Positions 44,517 to 52,989 of a DNA stretch of 64,000 nucleotides are shown here, in pieces. How positions within the stretch are numbered: position 1 is the stretch's first letter; the number at the start of each line of letters is the position of its first letter. A model generated the notes under the pieces. The model was given only the letters and a program-made list of their open reading frames with translations. It was not told where the DNA came from and did no database searches. A program made the position numbers and the translations under genes. This DNA comes from Novosphingobium jiangmenense (GTDB lineage Bacteria; Pseudomonadota; Alphaproteobacteria; Sphingomonadales; Sphingomonadaceae). The stretch lies in the NCBI RefSeq assembly GCF_015694345.1, contig NZ_JADQDC010000003.1, forward strand, positions 124,001 to 188,000, read 5' to 3'.

Positions 44517-44955
44517 CGTCCGTCTCTCGCTCGATGCGTTCGATCCTGCGGTTGAGATCGCGGGCTTCAACGCTCGTCACCCCAATGCAGGCGGTATTGT
44601 CACCTTCCTCGGCCAAGTGCGCGATTCGGGCGGTGTCGAAGCGCTCGAATTGCAGCACTACGAACCGATGACGCTCCCCGGCATGCAGGAACTTGCCCGC
44701 GTGACCGAACGGCGCTGGCCGCTCGAAGGCCTGCTGATCCTCCACCGCAGCGGGGTCATGTTGCCGGGCGATGCGATCGTGCTGGTCTGCGCCGCGGCGC
44801 GCCACCGCCGCGATGCCTTTGCCGCAGCAGACTTCGCCATGGACCACCTCAAGAGCGAATCTTGGTTCTGGAAGCGCGAGAAGACCGCCGCAGGCTGGCG
44901 CTGGATCGAACCACGCCCTGAGGATCACGAAGACATTTCCCGCTGGCGTATTTGA
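44509..44955 (+). CDS. moaE: molybdopterin synthase catalytic subunit
   Basis: 148 residues from a GTG at 44509. GGIVTFLGQVRDSGGVEALELQ is split here as GGIVTFLGQVRD and VEALELQHYEPM; LHRSGVMLPGDAIVLVCAA and FAAADFAMDHLKSESWFWKR with the catalytic Lys are family blocks. With MoaD it makes molybdopterin. No moaC or moaB lies in the window. Confidence 0.94.
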   Translation: MADVRLSLDAFDPAVEIAGFNARHPNAGGIVTFLGQVRDSGGVEALELQHYEPMTLPGMQELARVTERRWPLEGLLILHRSGVMLPGDAIVLVCAAARHRRDAFAAADFAMDHLKSESWFWKREKTAAGWRWIEPRPEDHEDISRWRI

Positions 44956-45032
44956 CCAGCGCCATTTGATTCCCGTCAAGGAATCGCCGTCCGGACAGGC
45001 GCATGAAGGCTCCAGCACAAGGAGCCCAGTCC

Positions 45033-45455
45033 ATGAGCATGCACATCGCCGTCGACCACATCGAACAGGTCGCCGATATCGTCGAACAACCGCACCACAC
45101 CGTCGTCGATCGCAACTTCGGCCTGCCCGGCGGCCTCTATGCCGTCTCGGCTGGCGGCTACCTCGCCTTCATTGCCATGATGGCCTCGATCTTCGGCAAC
45201 GGCCAGCTCGCCATCCCCATGACGATCTTCGTGCTGTTCATCGCCTGTGCCTTCGGCATCCCTGCCGTCTGGACCAAGCTTGGCGCTGATCGCCACCCGG
45301 ACGCGCTCGGCTGGTACGACTTCCGCCGCAAGGGCATCCAGACACTGTCGGGCAAGCTCGACGCCGGTTCGGCCATGGCGCAGGTGCTGATCCTGCCAGT
45401 CCTGATCGCAGTCTGGGGCCTGGCCATCGCGGTGATCGTGGCCACCGTTCGCTGA
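45033..45455 (+). CDS. membrane protein of unknown function
   Basis: 140 residues from the ATG at 45033, favoured by AAGGAG 8 bases upstream; an in-frame ATG at 45003 has no such site. A soluble N-terminus (~35 residues, HIEQVADIVEQPHHTVVDRN) is followed by two helices (YAVSAGGYLAFIAMMASIFG, IPMTIFVLFIACAFGIPAVW), a cytosolic loop and a last helix (VLILPVLIAVWGLAIAVIV). I do not recognise the family. A hairpin follows the stop. Confidence 0.75.
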   Translation: MSMHIAVDHIEQVADIVEQPHHTVVDRNFGLPGGLYAVSAGGYLAFIAMMASIFGNGQLAIPMTIFVLFIACAFGIPAVWTKLGADRHPDALGWYDFRRKGIQTLSGKLDAGSAMAQVLILPVLIAVWGLAIAVIVATVR

Positions 45456-45476
45456 CCGGTTTTCAGAACCCCCCGC

Positions 45477-45504
45477 AGGGCGCTGCGCCGATGCGCGGCG
45501 CCCT
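45477..45504. terminator. hairpin between convergent genes
   Basis: AGGGCGCTGCGC and GCGCGGCGCCCT pair over 12 bp (one wobble) with loop CGAT. No strong T-run on either side. Confidence 0.55.
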
Positions 45505-45508
45505 CACT

Positions 45509-46048
45509 TTATCCGGCGAGTTGCGATAGCAGCGAATCGATCACCGAAGTCTCGCCCGCGACAAGCGCTTCAACTTCGCTACGCGCCGTCAGCACTGCCT
45601 TGAGGTCCGCGTCCGATCCATCGACCGCGCGATTGCTTGCCTCGGCTTCCAGCCGGTCGAGGTCGGCCAGCGGCAATCCCGCCTGCGCCCGCGCCGATTC
45701 GAGCCGTGCCACCGCCAGCGAAGCCACCGACCAGTTCTCCGTGCCCTTTGCCGCCCCGCGCGCTGCGCTTACCGCACGCGTTGCAGCTGGACGCGCGCTT
45801 TCAAACGCCGAATGTGCCTTGCGCGCCTGTGCGGTCAGATCCGCCAGACGCCTGGCCATGCCCTCGGACATGACCGCGGGCGGTGGCGCCGGAGGCGTCG
45901 CGCGCGCCGTGCGATAGATGTCCTCTGCCGGCCTGCGCGCCAGCGAGGGAAACTTTGCTCGGTCGGCACATCCGCCCAGCATGGTAGCAACGCCAAGCGT
46001 GGCGACGAGGGCAGTGCGACGGGCGGGAAAGGTCTTGTGGCGGGCCAT
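45509..46048 (-). CDS. putative lipoprotein of unknown function
   Basis: 179 residues from the ATG at 46048. The lipobox TMLGGC puts the lipidated Cys near residue 26, after an Arg-rich n-region ([18 protein letters not shown]). The mature part is helical and Ala/Arg-rich ([40 protein letters not shown]-type heptads), probably coiled coil. I do not recognise the family. An ATG at 46060 is an alternative start. The 282-bp gap to rplU on the other side holds no convincing gene. Confidence 0.65.
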   Translation of the reverse strand: MARHKTFPARRTALVATLGVATMLGGCADRAKFPSLARRPAEDIYRTARATPPAPPPAVMSEGMARRLADLTAQARKAHSAFESARPAATRAVSAARGAAKGTENWSVASLAVARLESARAQAGLPLADLDRLEAEASNRAVDGSDADLKAVLTARSEVEALVAGETSVIDSLLSQLAG

Positions 46049-46330
46049 GGACCTCGCCATAGCATGGACACGCGGGCTCGCCAGCCTTGCTTGCCAGTGT
46101 TGGTGGGCGGCTGCGTGCCAAGTGGCCGGATTTCGGGCGGGAAGCTGCCAGTTCCATTGATAGCGGGCATTGACAGCAGGCCTTCGTTTGACTATCCGCG
46201 CCACTCTTTCCGGGACCCTGCAGCCAGCGGGGTAACGGTATGTTGCCCTCAGTCAGCGATTCGCAGGCGTTGGGCGCCTCATTTGGAATCGCCCAGGGCA
46301 ACCGGGCTTATGGAACGGATACACAGAACG

Positions 46331-46627
46331 ATGTTCGCAATCGTGCGCACGGGCGGCAAGCAGTATCGGGTCGCCGCCGGAGACAAGATCGCGGTCGAGA
46401 AGCTGGCAGGCGAAGCCGGTGACAAGATCACGCTGGGTGAAGTCCTCCTCGCCGGTGAAGGCGATTCGCTGGCTGACGCCGCGAAGGTCACTGTCTCGGC
46501 AGAGATCATCGCCCAGGCGAAGTCGGAGAAGGTGATCGTGTTCAAGAAGCGCCGTCGCCACAACTATCGCCGCCGCAACGGTCACCGCCAGCAGATGACC
46601 CTGCTGCGCATCGTCTCGGTCGCCTGA
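46331..46627 (+). CDS. rplU: 50S ribosomal protein L21
   Basis: 98 residues starting [20 protein letters not shown]. The basic [18 protein letters not shown] motif near the end is the L21 rRNA-binding signature. It is a structural protein of the large subunit. rpmA follows 28 bases on, the universal L21-L27 pair. Confidence 0.97.
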   Translation: MFAIVRTGGKQYRVAAGDKIAVEKLAGEAGDKITLGEVLLAGEGDSLADAAKVTVSAEIIAQAKSEKVIVFKKRRRHNYRRRNGHRQQMTLLRIVSVA

Positions 46628-46655
46628 GCGCAAACGGAATTCGGAGTAATCTGAG

Positions 46656-46925
46656 ATGGCACACAAGAAAGCAGGCGGCTCTTCGCGCAACGGTCGCGAC
46701 TCAGCCGGTCGTCGCCTCGGCGTGAAGAAGTTCGGCGGCCAGGAAGTGGTCGGCGGCAACATCATCATCCGCCAGCGCGGTACCCGCGTGTACCCGGGCG
46801 CCAACGTCGGCATGGGCAAGGATCACACCCTGTTCGCGCTCGGTGAAGGCCGCGTACGCTTCCACGCTGGCAAGCTTGGCCGCAAGTACGTGTCGGTCGA
46901 CATCATGGCCGAAGCGGCTGAATAA
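46656..46925 (+). CDS. rpmA: 50S ribosomal protein L27
   Basis: 89 residues: [20 protein letters not shown] is the flexible N-terminal arm reaching the peptidyl-transferase centre, and [20 protein letters not shown] follows. Full family length. The start ATG at 46656 has a GGAGT upstream. Confidence 0.97.
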   Translation: MAHKKAGGSSRNGRDSAGRRLGVKKFGGQEVVGGNIIIRQRGTRVYPGANVGMGKDHTLFALGEGRVRFHAGKLGRKYVSVDIMAEAAE

Positions 46926-46990
46926 CCGGATGGTCATTCAAAGGGCCATCCCGATGGGGTGGCCCCGCCAGCGCTTCGCAGCTGGCCAGT

Positions 46991-47023
46991 AGAGGGAGAG
47001 GGCCCCGCCCATCTCCCTCTTTT
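46991..47023 (+). terminator. intrinsic terminator after rplU-rpmA
   Basis: A 9-bp perfect stem AGAGGGAGA/TCTCCCTCT with a 12-base loop, then TTT. A second hairpin (GGGCCATCCC pairing around 46943-46964) precedes it without T-run. Confidence 0.7.
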
Positions 47024-47159
47024 CATGTCTCCCTCGGACGCAAACCGCTCCCTCGCAATCGGACGCATTGGACGCCCGATCCAGCGCAGGGCGCAATACC
47101 TCTGTCACGTCAGCGCTTTAGCTGCGCGTCGGCAGAGGGGCCGATGAAGGAGACTTGAG

Positions 47160-47729
47160 ATGTTCATTCGCAGCGAACGGCTGTTCCTGCGGCCTGCCTG
47201 GCCGGAGGACTGGGCCGAACTCCACGCCCTGATCGATGACGAGGCCGTCGTCCGCAACCTCGCCCGTGCGCCGTGGCCCTATGGTCCTGATGACGCGAAG
47301 CGTTTCGTGGCGGCACCGCAGGGCGGCAATCACCCGCATTTCCTCGTCACGCTCCCCGGCAGCCACGGCTCCCGCCTGATCGGCTGCGTCGGCCTGATCG
47401 AGGAAGCGGGCGAAACCGAACTCGGCTATTGGGTCGCGCAGACGCATTGGGGCAGGGGCTATGCCACCGAAGCCGTGCGCGGCGTCCTCTCGCTGGCGCG
47501 CACGATCGGCCACCGCCGCGTCAACGCGCGCCATTTCGCCGATAACCCTGCCTCGGCGAGGGTCCTCGAAAAGGCCGGCTTCCGCCCAACCGGCGAGATT
47601 CGCCTCGGCCACAGCGCCGCGCGGTCGCAACCGGCGCCCACGATTCACCATGTCATCGATCTGGTCGTCCCGGTCGATTGCGATGGCCCGGAGGACGGCG
47701 GCTTCGAGCCGATGCGCCGCGCCGCCTGA
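47160..47729 (+). CDS. GNAT family N-acetyltransferase (RimJ/RimL-like)
   Basis: 189 residues starting MFIRSERLFLRPAWPEDWAE, the usual RimJ/RimL entry, with AAGGAG 7 bases upstream. The CoA loop is WGRGYATEAVRGVLSLA, and NPASARVLEKAGFRPTGE is the C-terminal motif. It acetylates an amino group on a protein or small molecule; the substrate is unknown. It follows rpmA after a terminator, so it probably has its own promoter. Confidence 0.88.
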   Translation: MFIRSERLFLRPAWPEDWAELHALIDDEAVVRNLARAPWPYGPDDAKRFVAAPQGGNHPHFLVTLPGSHGSRLIGCVGLIEEAGETELGYWVAQTHWGRGYATEAVRGVLSLARTIGHRRVNARHFADNPASARVLEKAGFRPTGEIRLGHSAARSQPAPTIHHVIDLVVPVDCDGPEDGGFEPMRRAA

Positions 47730-47741
47730 CTTGCAACGAAA

Positions 47742-47764
47742 AAGGGCTCCCTCGGGGAGCCCTT
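47742..47764 (-). terminator. intrinsic terminator of the metal-dependent hydrolase gene
   Basis: AAGGGCTCCC/GGGAGCCCTT form a perfect 10-bp stem with a 3-base loop. On the minus strand it is followed by a T-run (RC of CGAAAAA), 6 bases after the hydrolase stop. Confidence 0.85.
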
Positions 47765-47770
47765 CGATCT

Positions 47771-48664
47771 TCAGCGTGGCATCACCGCATCGGGAAATTC
47801 GCTGTCTGCCTTGCCGATCAGCGCGCGGTCGTCGTGCTGCCACGGATGGAACCCCGGCAGGAAGTAGCTCAACCACGCCGGGAAGATGCGGCGGATCACG
47901 CCCGGCTTCCACAGCAGGTAGGTGGCCAGCTTCCACTTCCACTTCGCGCCGGTCAGCCCGTCCTGCGCCAGCAGGTCCAGCGTATCCTCGACGCGGTGGG
48001 TGATGAAGTTCTTCGTCACCACGACCATCATCAGGCTTTTGACCTTCCAGCGCTTCCACCGGCTCCAGTCGCGAGTCGCATGAAGCCAGGTGTCATAGGC
48101 GACGCCCTTGTGCTCGATCTCCTCGATCGCGTGCCAGCGCCACATGTCCGCCGCTTCCTGCTCCGCCCCGGCGAAATGCGCCGGGTTGGCGAGGAATTCG
48201 TGCGCCATCATCGCGGTATAGTGCTCCAGCGCCATGGTCGCCGCCAGATTGAGGATCACCGGGCGATCCTTGGTCAGCGCGAGCATTTCCTCCACGCGCT
48301 TGTCGATCCGCGCCATGTCGTAGCCGGCGTTCTCGGCCTGACGGTTGAACGCGATGTGCTCGCGCGTGTGGTTGATTTCCTGTTTCACGAAGGCCCGGAT
48401 CTCGGCCTCGAGCTTGGGCGGCACGCCCTCGCGGTGGGCCTTGACTGCCTCGATGAAGAACGCCTCGCCACGCGGGAATGTGCCGGACAGCGCGTTGTGC
48501 CACGCCGTCGCCACCGGATCGCCATTCAACCACCAGCGGCCCGCAGGCTCGTTGCGGCCAAAGCGACGGTCGCGTATCGTGATCGTCAGGTCCGAGGGAG
48601 TGGGCACGGCCTTGCCGGAGGCAGCCGCGCGCTCTAGTGCGATCGTGGGGGTCATGGCAGTCAT
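47771..48664 (-). CDS. predicted metal-dependent hydrolase (PF10118-type)
   Basis: 297 residues from the ATG at 48664; an ATG at 48655 is equally possible. Repeated His/Glu helices, INHTREHIAFNRQ, MALEHYTAMMAHEF and WHAIEEIEHKGVAYD, are the carboxylate/His signature of the family, suggesting a di-metal site in a helical bundle. Substrate unknown. It is divergent from a TetR gene whose start overlaps the promoter, the typical arrangement of a regulator and its target. Confidence 0.85.
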   Translation of the reverse strand: MTAMTPTIALERAAASGKAVPTPSDLTITIRDRRFGRNEPAGRWWLNGDPVATAWHNALSGTFPRGEAFFIEAVKAHREGVPPKLEAEIRAFVKQEINHTREHIAFNRQAENAGYDMARIDKRVEEMLALTKDRPVILNLAATMALEHYTAMMAHEFLANPAHFAGAEQEAADMWRWHAIEEIEHKGVAYDTWLHATRDWSRWKRWKVKSLMMVVVTKNFITHRVEDTLDLLAQDGLTGAKWKWKLATYLLWKPGVIRRIFPAWLSYFLPGFHPWQHDDRALIGKADSEFPDAVMPR

Positions 48665-48671
48665 GAGCCGT

Positions 48672-48699
48672 AATCTAGGCGTGCTTACACCAATGTCAA
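48672..48699 (-). promoter_or_regulatory. promoter of the metal-dependent hydrolase gene, overlapping the TetR start
   Basis: On the minus strand TTGACA (48699-48694), a 16-base spacer and TAGATT (48677-48672). The -35 overlaps the TetR ATG at 48693. Predicted initiation lies at or beside the hydrolase ATG at 48664, implying a leaderless or near-leaderless mRNA. Confidence 0.65.
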
Positions 48700-49280
48700 T
48701 AAGGAAGCGTCTTCCGCCCGAAGAAAGCCGCATGGCCGCGCTTGAAGCCGCGCGCGCGCTGCTGGTGGAGGCAGGACCTCAAGCTGTCACGCTCAAGGCC
48801 GTCGCTGGTCGAATCGGTCGCACCCATGCCAACCTCCTGCATCACTTCGGCTCGGCATCAGGCCTGCAGAAGGCGCTGGCCAAGCACCTCGCTGAAACGA
48901 TCTGCGCCACGATTCGCGAGGCAGTGATTGCCAGCCGGTCCGGCATCGGCAAGCCGCGTGACGTTGTCGACCTCACCTTCGACGCGTTTGACCGTGAAGG
49001 TGCAGGCGCGCTCGCTTCATGGATGCTGCTCTCGGGCAACGAGGACGCGCTCGACCCCATCGTCGAGACCATCCACGATCTCGTCGTCGATCTCGAGGAA
49101 TACAGCTCGGACGCGCAGCGCAGCACCACGCTGGCGTTGACGCTCATGGCCTTGGGCGATGCCCTCATGGGCGGCCCGCTGGCCAAGGGCCTGGAATTGC
49201 CGCGCACCGCTGCGCGCGATCGCGCCGAACAGATGCTGATCGAAGGTATTGCTACCCAGCAGGCTACTCAGGCGGATTGA
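48693..49280 (+). CDS. TetR family transcriptional regulator
   Basis: 195 residues from the ATG at 48693 (MSIRKRLPPEE); an ATG at 48663 would add ten residues. The N-terminal helix-turn-helix is MAALEAARALLVEAGPQAVT then LKAVAGRIGRTHANLLHHFG, followed by a helical ligand-binding domain. It probably represses the divergent hydrolase gene and itself. The last 17 bases overlap convergent ygfZ. Confidence 0.88.
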   Translation: MSIRKRLPPEESRMAALEAARALLVEAGPQAVTLKAVAGRIGRTHANLLHHFGSASGLQKALAKHLAETICATIREAVIASRSGIGKPRDVVDLTFDAFDREGAGALASWMLLSGNEDALDPIVETIHDLVVDLEEYSSDAQRSTTLALTLMALGDALMGGPLAKGLELPRTAARDRAEQMLIEGIATQQATQAD

Positions 49281-49998
49281 GCTCCATCCAGTCGGGCGCA
49301 AGCTCGGCCGGAATATCCTCGACCCGGCGATGGTCCACCGCAAGGCCCAGCTCCGGATAGACCGCGCGCTGCCGCGCCGGGTCAGACTGTTCCAGCGGCA
49401 CCACCACCAGACGGCGGTTGACCTTCTGCCGCCAGTTCATCCGCGCAGTGTTCTCCTGGCCAACGTAGCAACCCTTCGTGAAGCTTACGCCGTTCAGGTC
49501 CACCGCGTTGCATTCCAGCCAGAGCACTTCGCCGTTGCCAAGCTCGGCCTGCCCCTCGGCCACGCCCAGTTTGAGCCGGTGCGCACGCCAGGCGCTGTCT
49601 CCGGCTTCGTCCGCGTCCGACACCGGCGCAATCCAGCGCTGGCCAAGAGCACGCAGCCGTGGATCGTTCGCGCCGCCGTCACCGGGATGATCTTCCCAGA
49701 ACACGCCCAGCGAATCGACCCGCTCGATGCGGATCTTGCGCCGCAACCGGTAGAGCGTCAGGCGCTTGGCCAGCGCGTCAGCCTGTGCCGCCTCGCAATC
49801 GATCAGCAGGCTGTCGAGCCCATCCGGCCAGACGAGTAAGTCGAACAGCACCTTGCCTTGCGGGCTCAGCAGCGCGGTCCACACCGGCAGCACGCCCTTC
49901 ACGTCGTTGGTGACAAGCCCCTGCAGGAAACCGGCGACATCCTCGCCGGGCTCAAGCGGAGAAAGGCGGATCAGCGCGCGTTCGAATAGACGGGTCAT
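49264..49998 (-). CDS. ygfZ: folate-binding protein YgfZ
   Basis: 244 residues from the ATG at 49998. The signature KGCYVGQENTARM carries the conserved Cys, and FLQGLVTNDVKGVLPVWTAL is the N-terminal GcvT-like part. It is a tetrahydrofolate-binding protein related to GcvT that supports iron-sulfur enzymes such as MiaB. It is divergent from pyrC with a 39-bp gap. Confidence 0.93.
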   Translation of the reverse strand: MTRLFERALIRLSPLEPGEDVAGFLQGLVTNDVKGVLPVWTALLSPQGKVLFDLLVWPDGLDSLLIDCEAAQADALAKRLTLYRLRRKIRIERVDSLGVFWEDHPGDGGANDPRLRALGQRWIAPVSDADEAGDSAWRAHRLKLGVAEGQAELGNGEVLWLECNAVDLNGVSFTKGCYVGQENTARMNWRQKVNRRLVVVPLEQSDPARQRAVYPELGLAVDHRRVEDIPAELAPDWMELNPPE

Positions 49999-50037
49999 GA
50001 CTGGTAGATAGGATGCGCCCCCGCTAAGGGGAAGGCC

Positions 50038-51072
50038 ATGACGACGACTCTCACGATCCGCCGCCCCGATGACTGGCACACCCACCTGCGCGACCGTGAC
50101 GTGCTGGTCGGCGTCGCGCCCTATACCGCGCGCCAGTTCGCCCGTGCCATCGTCATGCCCAACCTCTCCCCGCCGATGACCGACGTCGCCGGCGTTGCCG
50201 CCTATCGCGACCGCATCCTCGCCGCGCTCCCGGCGGGCAGTGATTTCACCCCGCTGATGACGCTCTATCTGACCGATTCGACCGACACGGCGGAAGTCGA
50301 ACGCGGCTTTGCCGAAGGCGTCTTCGCCGCCGCCAAGCTCTACCCTGCGCACGCCACTACCGGCTCGGCCCACGGCGTGACCGACATCCGCAACATCTAC
50401 CCGGTGCTGGAAGTCATGCAGCGCATCGGCATGCCCTTGCTGATCCACGGCGAGGTCACCGACAGCCACGTCGACATTTTCGACCGCGAAGCCGTCTTCA
50501 TCGAACGCACGCTCACGCAGCTCGTGGCCGACATGCCGGAGCTTCGCATCGTGTTTGAACACATCACCACAGAGGAAGCGGCGCAGTTCGTCGAAGGGGC
50601 AGGGCCGAACGTTGCCGCCACGATCACGCCGCAGCACCTGCATATCAACCGCAATGCCATGCTCGTCGGCGGTATTCGGCCCCACGCCTTCTGCCTGCCT
50701 GTGGCCAAGCGCGAAAAGCACCGCCTCGCCCTGCGCAAGCTCGCAACCTCAACATGCGACCGCGTGTTCCTCGGCACCGACACCGCGCCGCACGCCAAGC
50801 ACCTCAAGGAGACCGCCTGCGGCTGCGCCGGCATTTTCAACGCGCCCTTCGCGCTGGAAAGCTACATCACCGTGTTCGACGAGGAAGGCGCGCTTGACCG
50901 CTTCGAGGCATTCGCTTCGCTCAATGGCCCCAAGTTCTATCGCATGCCGGTGAACGAAGGCACGCTCACGCTGGAAAAGGCCACGGTCGAAGTTCCCGAA
51001 GTGATCGACTGCAACGGCACCCTGATCGTGCCGTTCCACGCGGGCGAAACGCTCGGCTGGCGCATCGCTTAA
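50038..51072 (+). CDS. pyrC: dihydroorotase
   Basis: 344 residues, the length of the E. coli-type class. [13 protein letters not shown] has the metal-binding His pair, [15 protein letters not shown] the carboxylated Lys, [13 protein letters not shown] and [15 protein letters not shown] further ligands and the catalytic Asp. It forms dihydroorotate from carbamoyl aspartate. AAGGGGAAGG lies upstream of the ATG. The TAA overlaps rarD by 4 bases. Confidence 0.96.
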   Translation: MTTTLTIRRPDDWHTHLRDRDVLVGVAPYTARQFARAIVMPNLSPPMTDVAGVAAYRDRILAALPAGSDFTPLMTLYLTDSTDTAEVERGFAEGVFAAAKLYPAHATTGSAHGVTDIRNIYPVLEVMQRIGMPLLIHGEVTDSHVDIFDREAVFIERTLTQLVADMPELRIVFEHITTEEAAQFVEGAGPNVAATITPQHLHINRNAMLVGGIRPHAFCLPVAKREKHRLALRKLATSTCDRVFLGTDTAPHAKHLKETACGCAGIFNAPFALESYITVFDEEGALDRFEAFASLNGPKFYRMPVNEGTLTLEKATVEVPEVIDCNGTLIVPFHAGETLGWRIA

Positions 51073-51950
51073 CGCGCCCGCTTGAGCATGTCCCAGCTGT
51101 AGAGGCCGATCGCCGACCAGATCAGTGCGAAGCAGGCGAGGCGGGTCGAATCGAGCGATTCGCCGAAGACCGTCAGTCCAAGGATGAAGCTCAGCGTCGG
51201 CGAGAGGAACTGCACGAACCCCAGCGTGGACAGCGGCATGCTGCGCGCCGCCACCGCAAACAGCAGCAGCGGGATGGCCGTCGCCACGCCCGAGGCGATC
51301 AGCAGCGGCGTCTCGTGCCCACCAATCAACAGCGCCGAGCCTGCAGGTGAGATGGCGCCCAGCCAGACGATAACGAGGGCGGGCACAACGAGCAGCACTG
51401 TCTCGATCGTCAGTCCCGGCACAGCCCCGACCGGCGCCTTTTTCCGCACGAAGCCATAGAATGCGAAAGTGAATGCCAGCGACAGCGCAACCGCCAGCGT
51501 GTCCAGCGCGCCGCCGAGCAAAAGCGCAATGCCGGCTCCGGCCAGTGCCACTGCCGCCCACTGCACCCGCGACAAGCGTTCACCCAGAAAGACGGTGCCC
51601 AGGACGACGTTGATCAGCGGATTGATGTAGTATCCCAGACTCGTCGCCAGCACATGACCGTTGTTGATCGCGATCACGAAGATCAGCCAGTTCGATCCGA
51701 TCAGCAGCGCACTCAGCACCAGCAGTCCCAGAACGTGGCGGCTTGCCAGCGCCGCCCGCACGTCCGGCCACTGCTTGCGGAAGCTGATGATCACGAAACA
51801 CACCGGCACCGTGAACAGCACGCGCCATCCCACCAGTTCGAGCGGTGGTACGGCGTGCAGTGCCCGAAAATAGAGCGGGAGCAAGCCCCACATCACATAG
51901 GCGGCAAGCGCTGCCGCAAGTCCCCGGCCCAAGGTGCTGGATTCGTTCAT
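51069..51950 (-). CDS. rarD: RarD-type EamA transporter
   Basis: 293 residues with ten helices in two EamA halves. [20 protein letters not shown] and [13 protein letters not shown] open the first half and [20 protein letters not shown] is a RarD signature. [20 protein letters not shown] ends the first EamA repeat. Inner-membrane drug/metabolite transporter superfamily, substrate unknown (chloramphenicol sensitivity in E. coli is linked to RarD). ATG at 51950. Confidence 0.92.
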   Translation of the reverse strand: MNESSTLGRGLAAALAAYVMWGLLPLYFRALHAVPPLELVGWRVLFTVPVCFVIISFRKQWPDVRAALASRHVLGLLVLSALLIGSNWLIFVIAINNGHVLATSLGYYINPLINVVLGTVFLGERLSRVQWAAVALAGAGIALLLGGALDTLAVALSLAFTFAFYGFVRKKAPVGAVPGLTIETVLLVVPALVIVWLGAISPAGSALLIGGHETPLLIASGVATAIPLLLFAVAARSMPLSTLGFVQFLSPTLSFILGLTVFGESLDSTRLACFALIWSAIGLYSWDMLKRAR

Positions 51951-52155
51951 GCCGCGTCCCTGCCAGCAATGTCCGCCGGGGCCAACCCCGCTATGGCCGT
52001 CGTTTCATCGGCAACCGCAATCGCTTTATCGCAAACTTCGAATCTGACGCTTCGGTTGCGTTCCGTTCAGGTTGGCAGGCGTAAACCTTAACCAACGAAG
52101 CAGCAGGACCAGACTCCAAACGGTGCGGGTCCTCAAGGAAATGAGGAGAACGTCA

Positions 52156-52653
52156 ATGTTCAACCTGAAGAATACCGCGCTGGCCCTGGTTGCCGCCTCG
52201 ACCGTCGCCACCGCCGTTCCGGCAACCGCCGCAGTCCTTCCGCAGGCCCAGGCCAGCACCGCCATCTCCACGCAGTGGAACGAAGGCTGGGATGGCGAGC
52301 GCTGGGAACATGGCCGCGATCACGGCCGTCGCGACTGGCGCGGTTATGTCCGCGGCGACCGCTACTATGGTCGGGGTTATGATCGCGACTACTATCGCGG
52401 TAACGACCGTGGCTACTACGGTGGCGACCGCGTCTATCGCAACACCCGCGTCTGGCGCGGTGACGATGGCCGCTACTACTGCCGCCGCTCGAACGGCACG
52501 ACCGGTCTCCTGATCGGCGGCGCAGCCGGTGCCCTGCTCGGCCGCGAAGTGGCCGGCAACTACGGTGACCGCACTCTCGGCGCGATCCTCGGTGCCGCCG
52601 GCGGCGCTCTGCTTGGCCGCGAGGTCGACCGTGGCGGCTCGCGCTGCCGCTAA
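52156..52653 (+). CDS. exported glycine-zipper (2TM) protein with Arg/Tyr/Asp/Gly-rich region
   Basis: 165 residues from the ATG at 52156, with AGGAG 8 bases upstream. A signal peptide ends near VPATAA. The middle (~40-115) is rich in R, D, Y and G (RDYYRGNDRGYYGGDRVYR). The end has two glycine zippers, GLLIGGAAGALLGREV and GAILGAAGGALLGREV, as in Rick_17kDa/2TM proteins. It is probably an outer-membrane-associated structural protein. A strong terminator follows. Confidence 0.85.
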   Translation: MFNLKNTALALVAASTVATAVPATAAVLPQAQASTAISTQWNEGWDGERWEHGRDHGRRDWRGYVRGDRYYGRGYDRDYYRGNDRGYYGGDRVYRNTRVWRGDDGRYYCRRSNGTTGLLIGGAAGALLGREVAGNYGDRTLGAILGAAGGALLGREVDRGGSRCR

Positions 52654-52704
52654 GGTTCAATAGCTACTGACCGTCCTTCGGGTCGCACTGAGAAGGTCGG
52701 CAAG

Positions 52705-52739
52705 GGGAGCGCTCCGCACCAGCGGGGCGCTCCCTTTTT
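52705..52739 (+). terminator. intrinsic terminator after the glycine-zipper gene
   Basis: A 13-bp stem GGGAGCGCTCCGC/GCGGGGCGCTCCC (one wobble) with loop ACCA, then TTTTT. Confidence 0.95.
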
Positions 52740-52767
52740 CTTAACCATGTCACGCTAATGCAGCGTC

Positions 52768-52986
52768 ATGCGCAGCCTCGGCCTCATCCTGACCCTTGCT
52801 CTTGCCGCCTGCGGAGCCGCGCCGGTCGAGCAGGACAAGACCCCGCTGGACCCGGTCATGGCCGAAGCGCTCGAAGGCCAGCTCATGGTCGATCCCGACC
52901 TCAGCCAGCAGAACATGCGCAATCTTGCGATCGTCCCCGGCGGTCCGATCGACCCGGCGCTCCCGCTACCCGATCCGAAAAGCTGA
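52768..52986 (+). CDS. small putative lipoprotein
   Basis: 72 residues. The lipobox LALAAC places the lipidated Cys at residue 15. The mature part is acidic (KTPLDPVMAEALEGQLMVDP) and Pro-rich at the end (GPIDPALPLPDPKS). Not recognised. It begins 29 bases after the terminator and ends 3 bases from the convergent astD stop. Confidence 0.7.
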   Translation: MRSLGLILTLALAACGAAPVEQDKTPLDPVMAEALEGQLMVDPDLSQQNMRNLAIVPGGPIDPALPLPDPKS

Positions 52987-52989
52987 AGC

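Noticed and set aside
46926-47159. A 62-codon plus-strand frame after rpmA
   Set aside because: It overlaps two terminator-like hairpins and has no ribosome binding site or hydrophobic or domain features.
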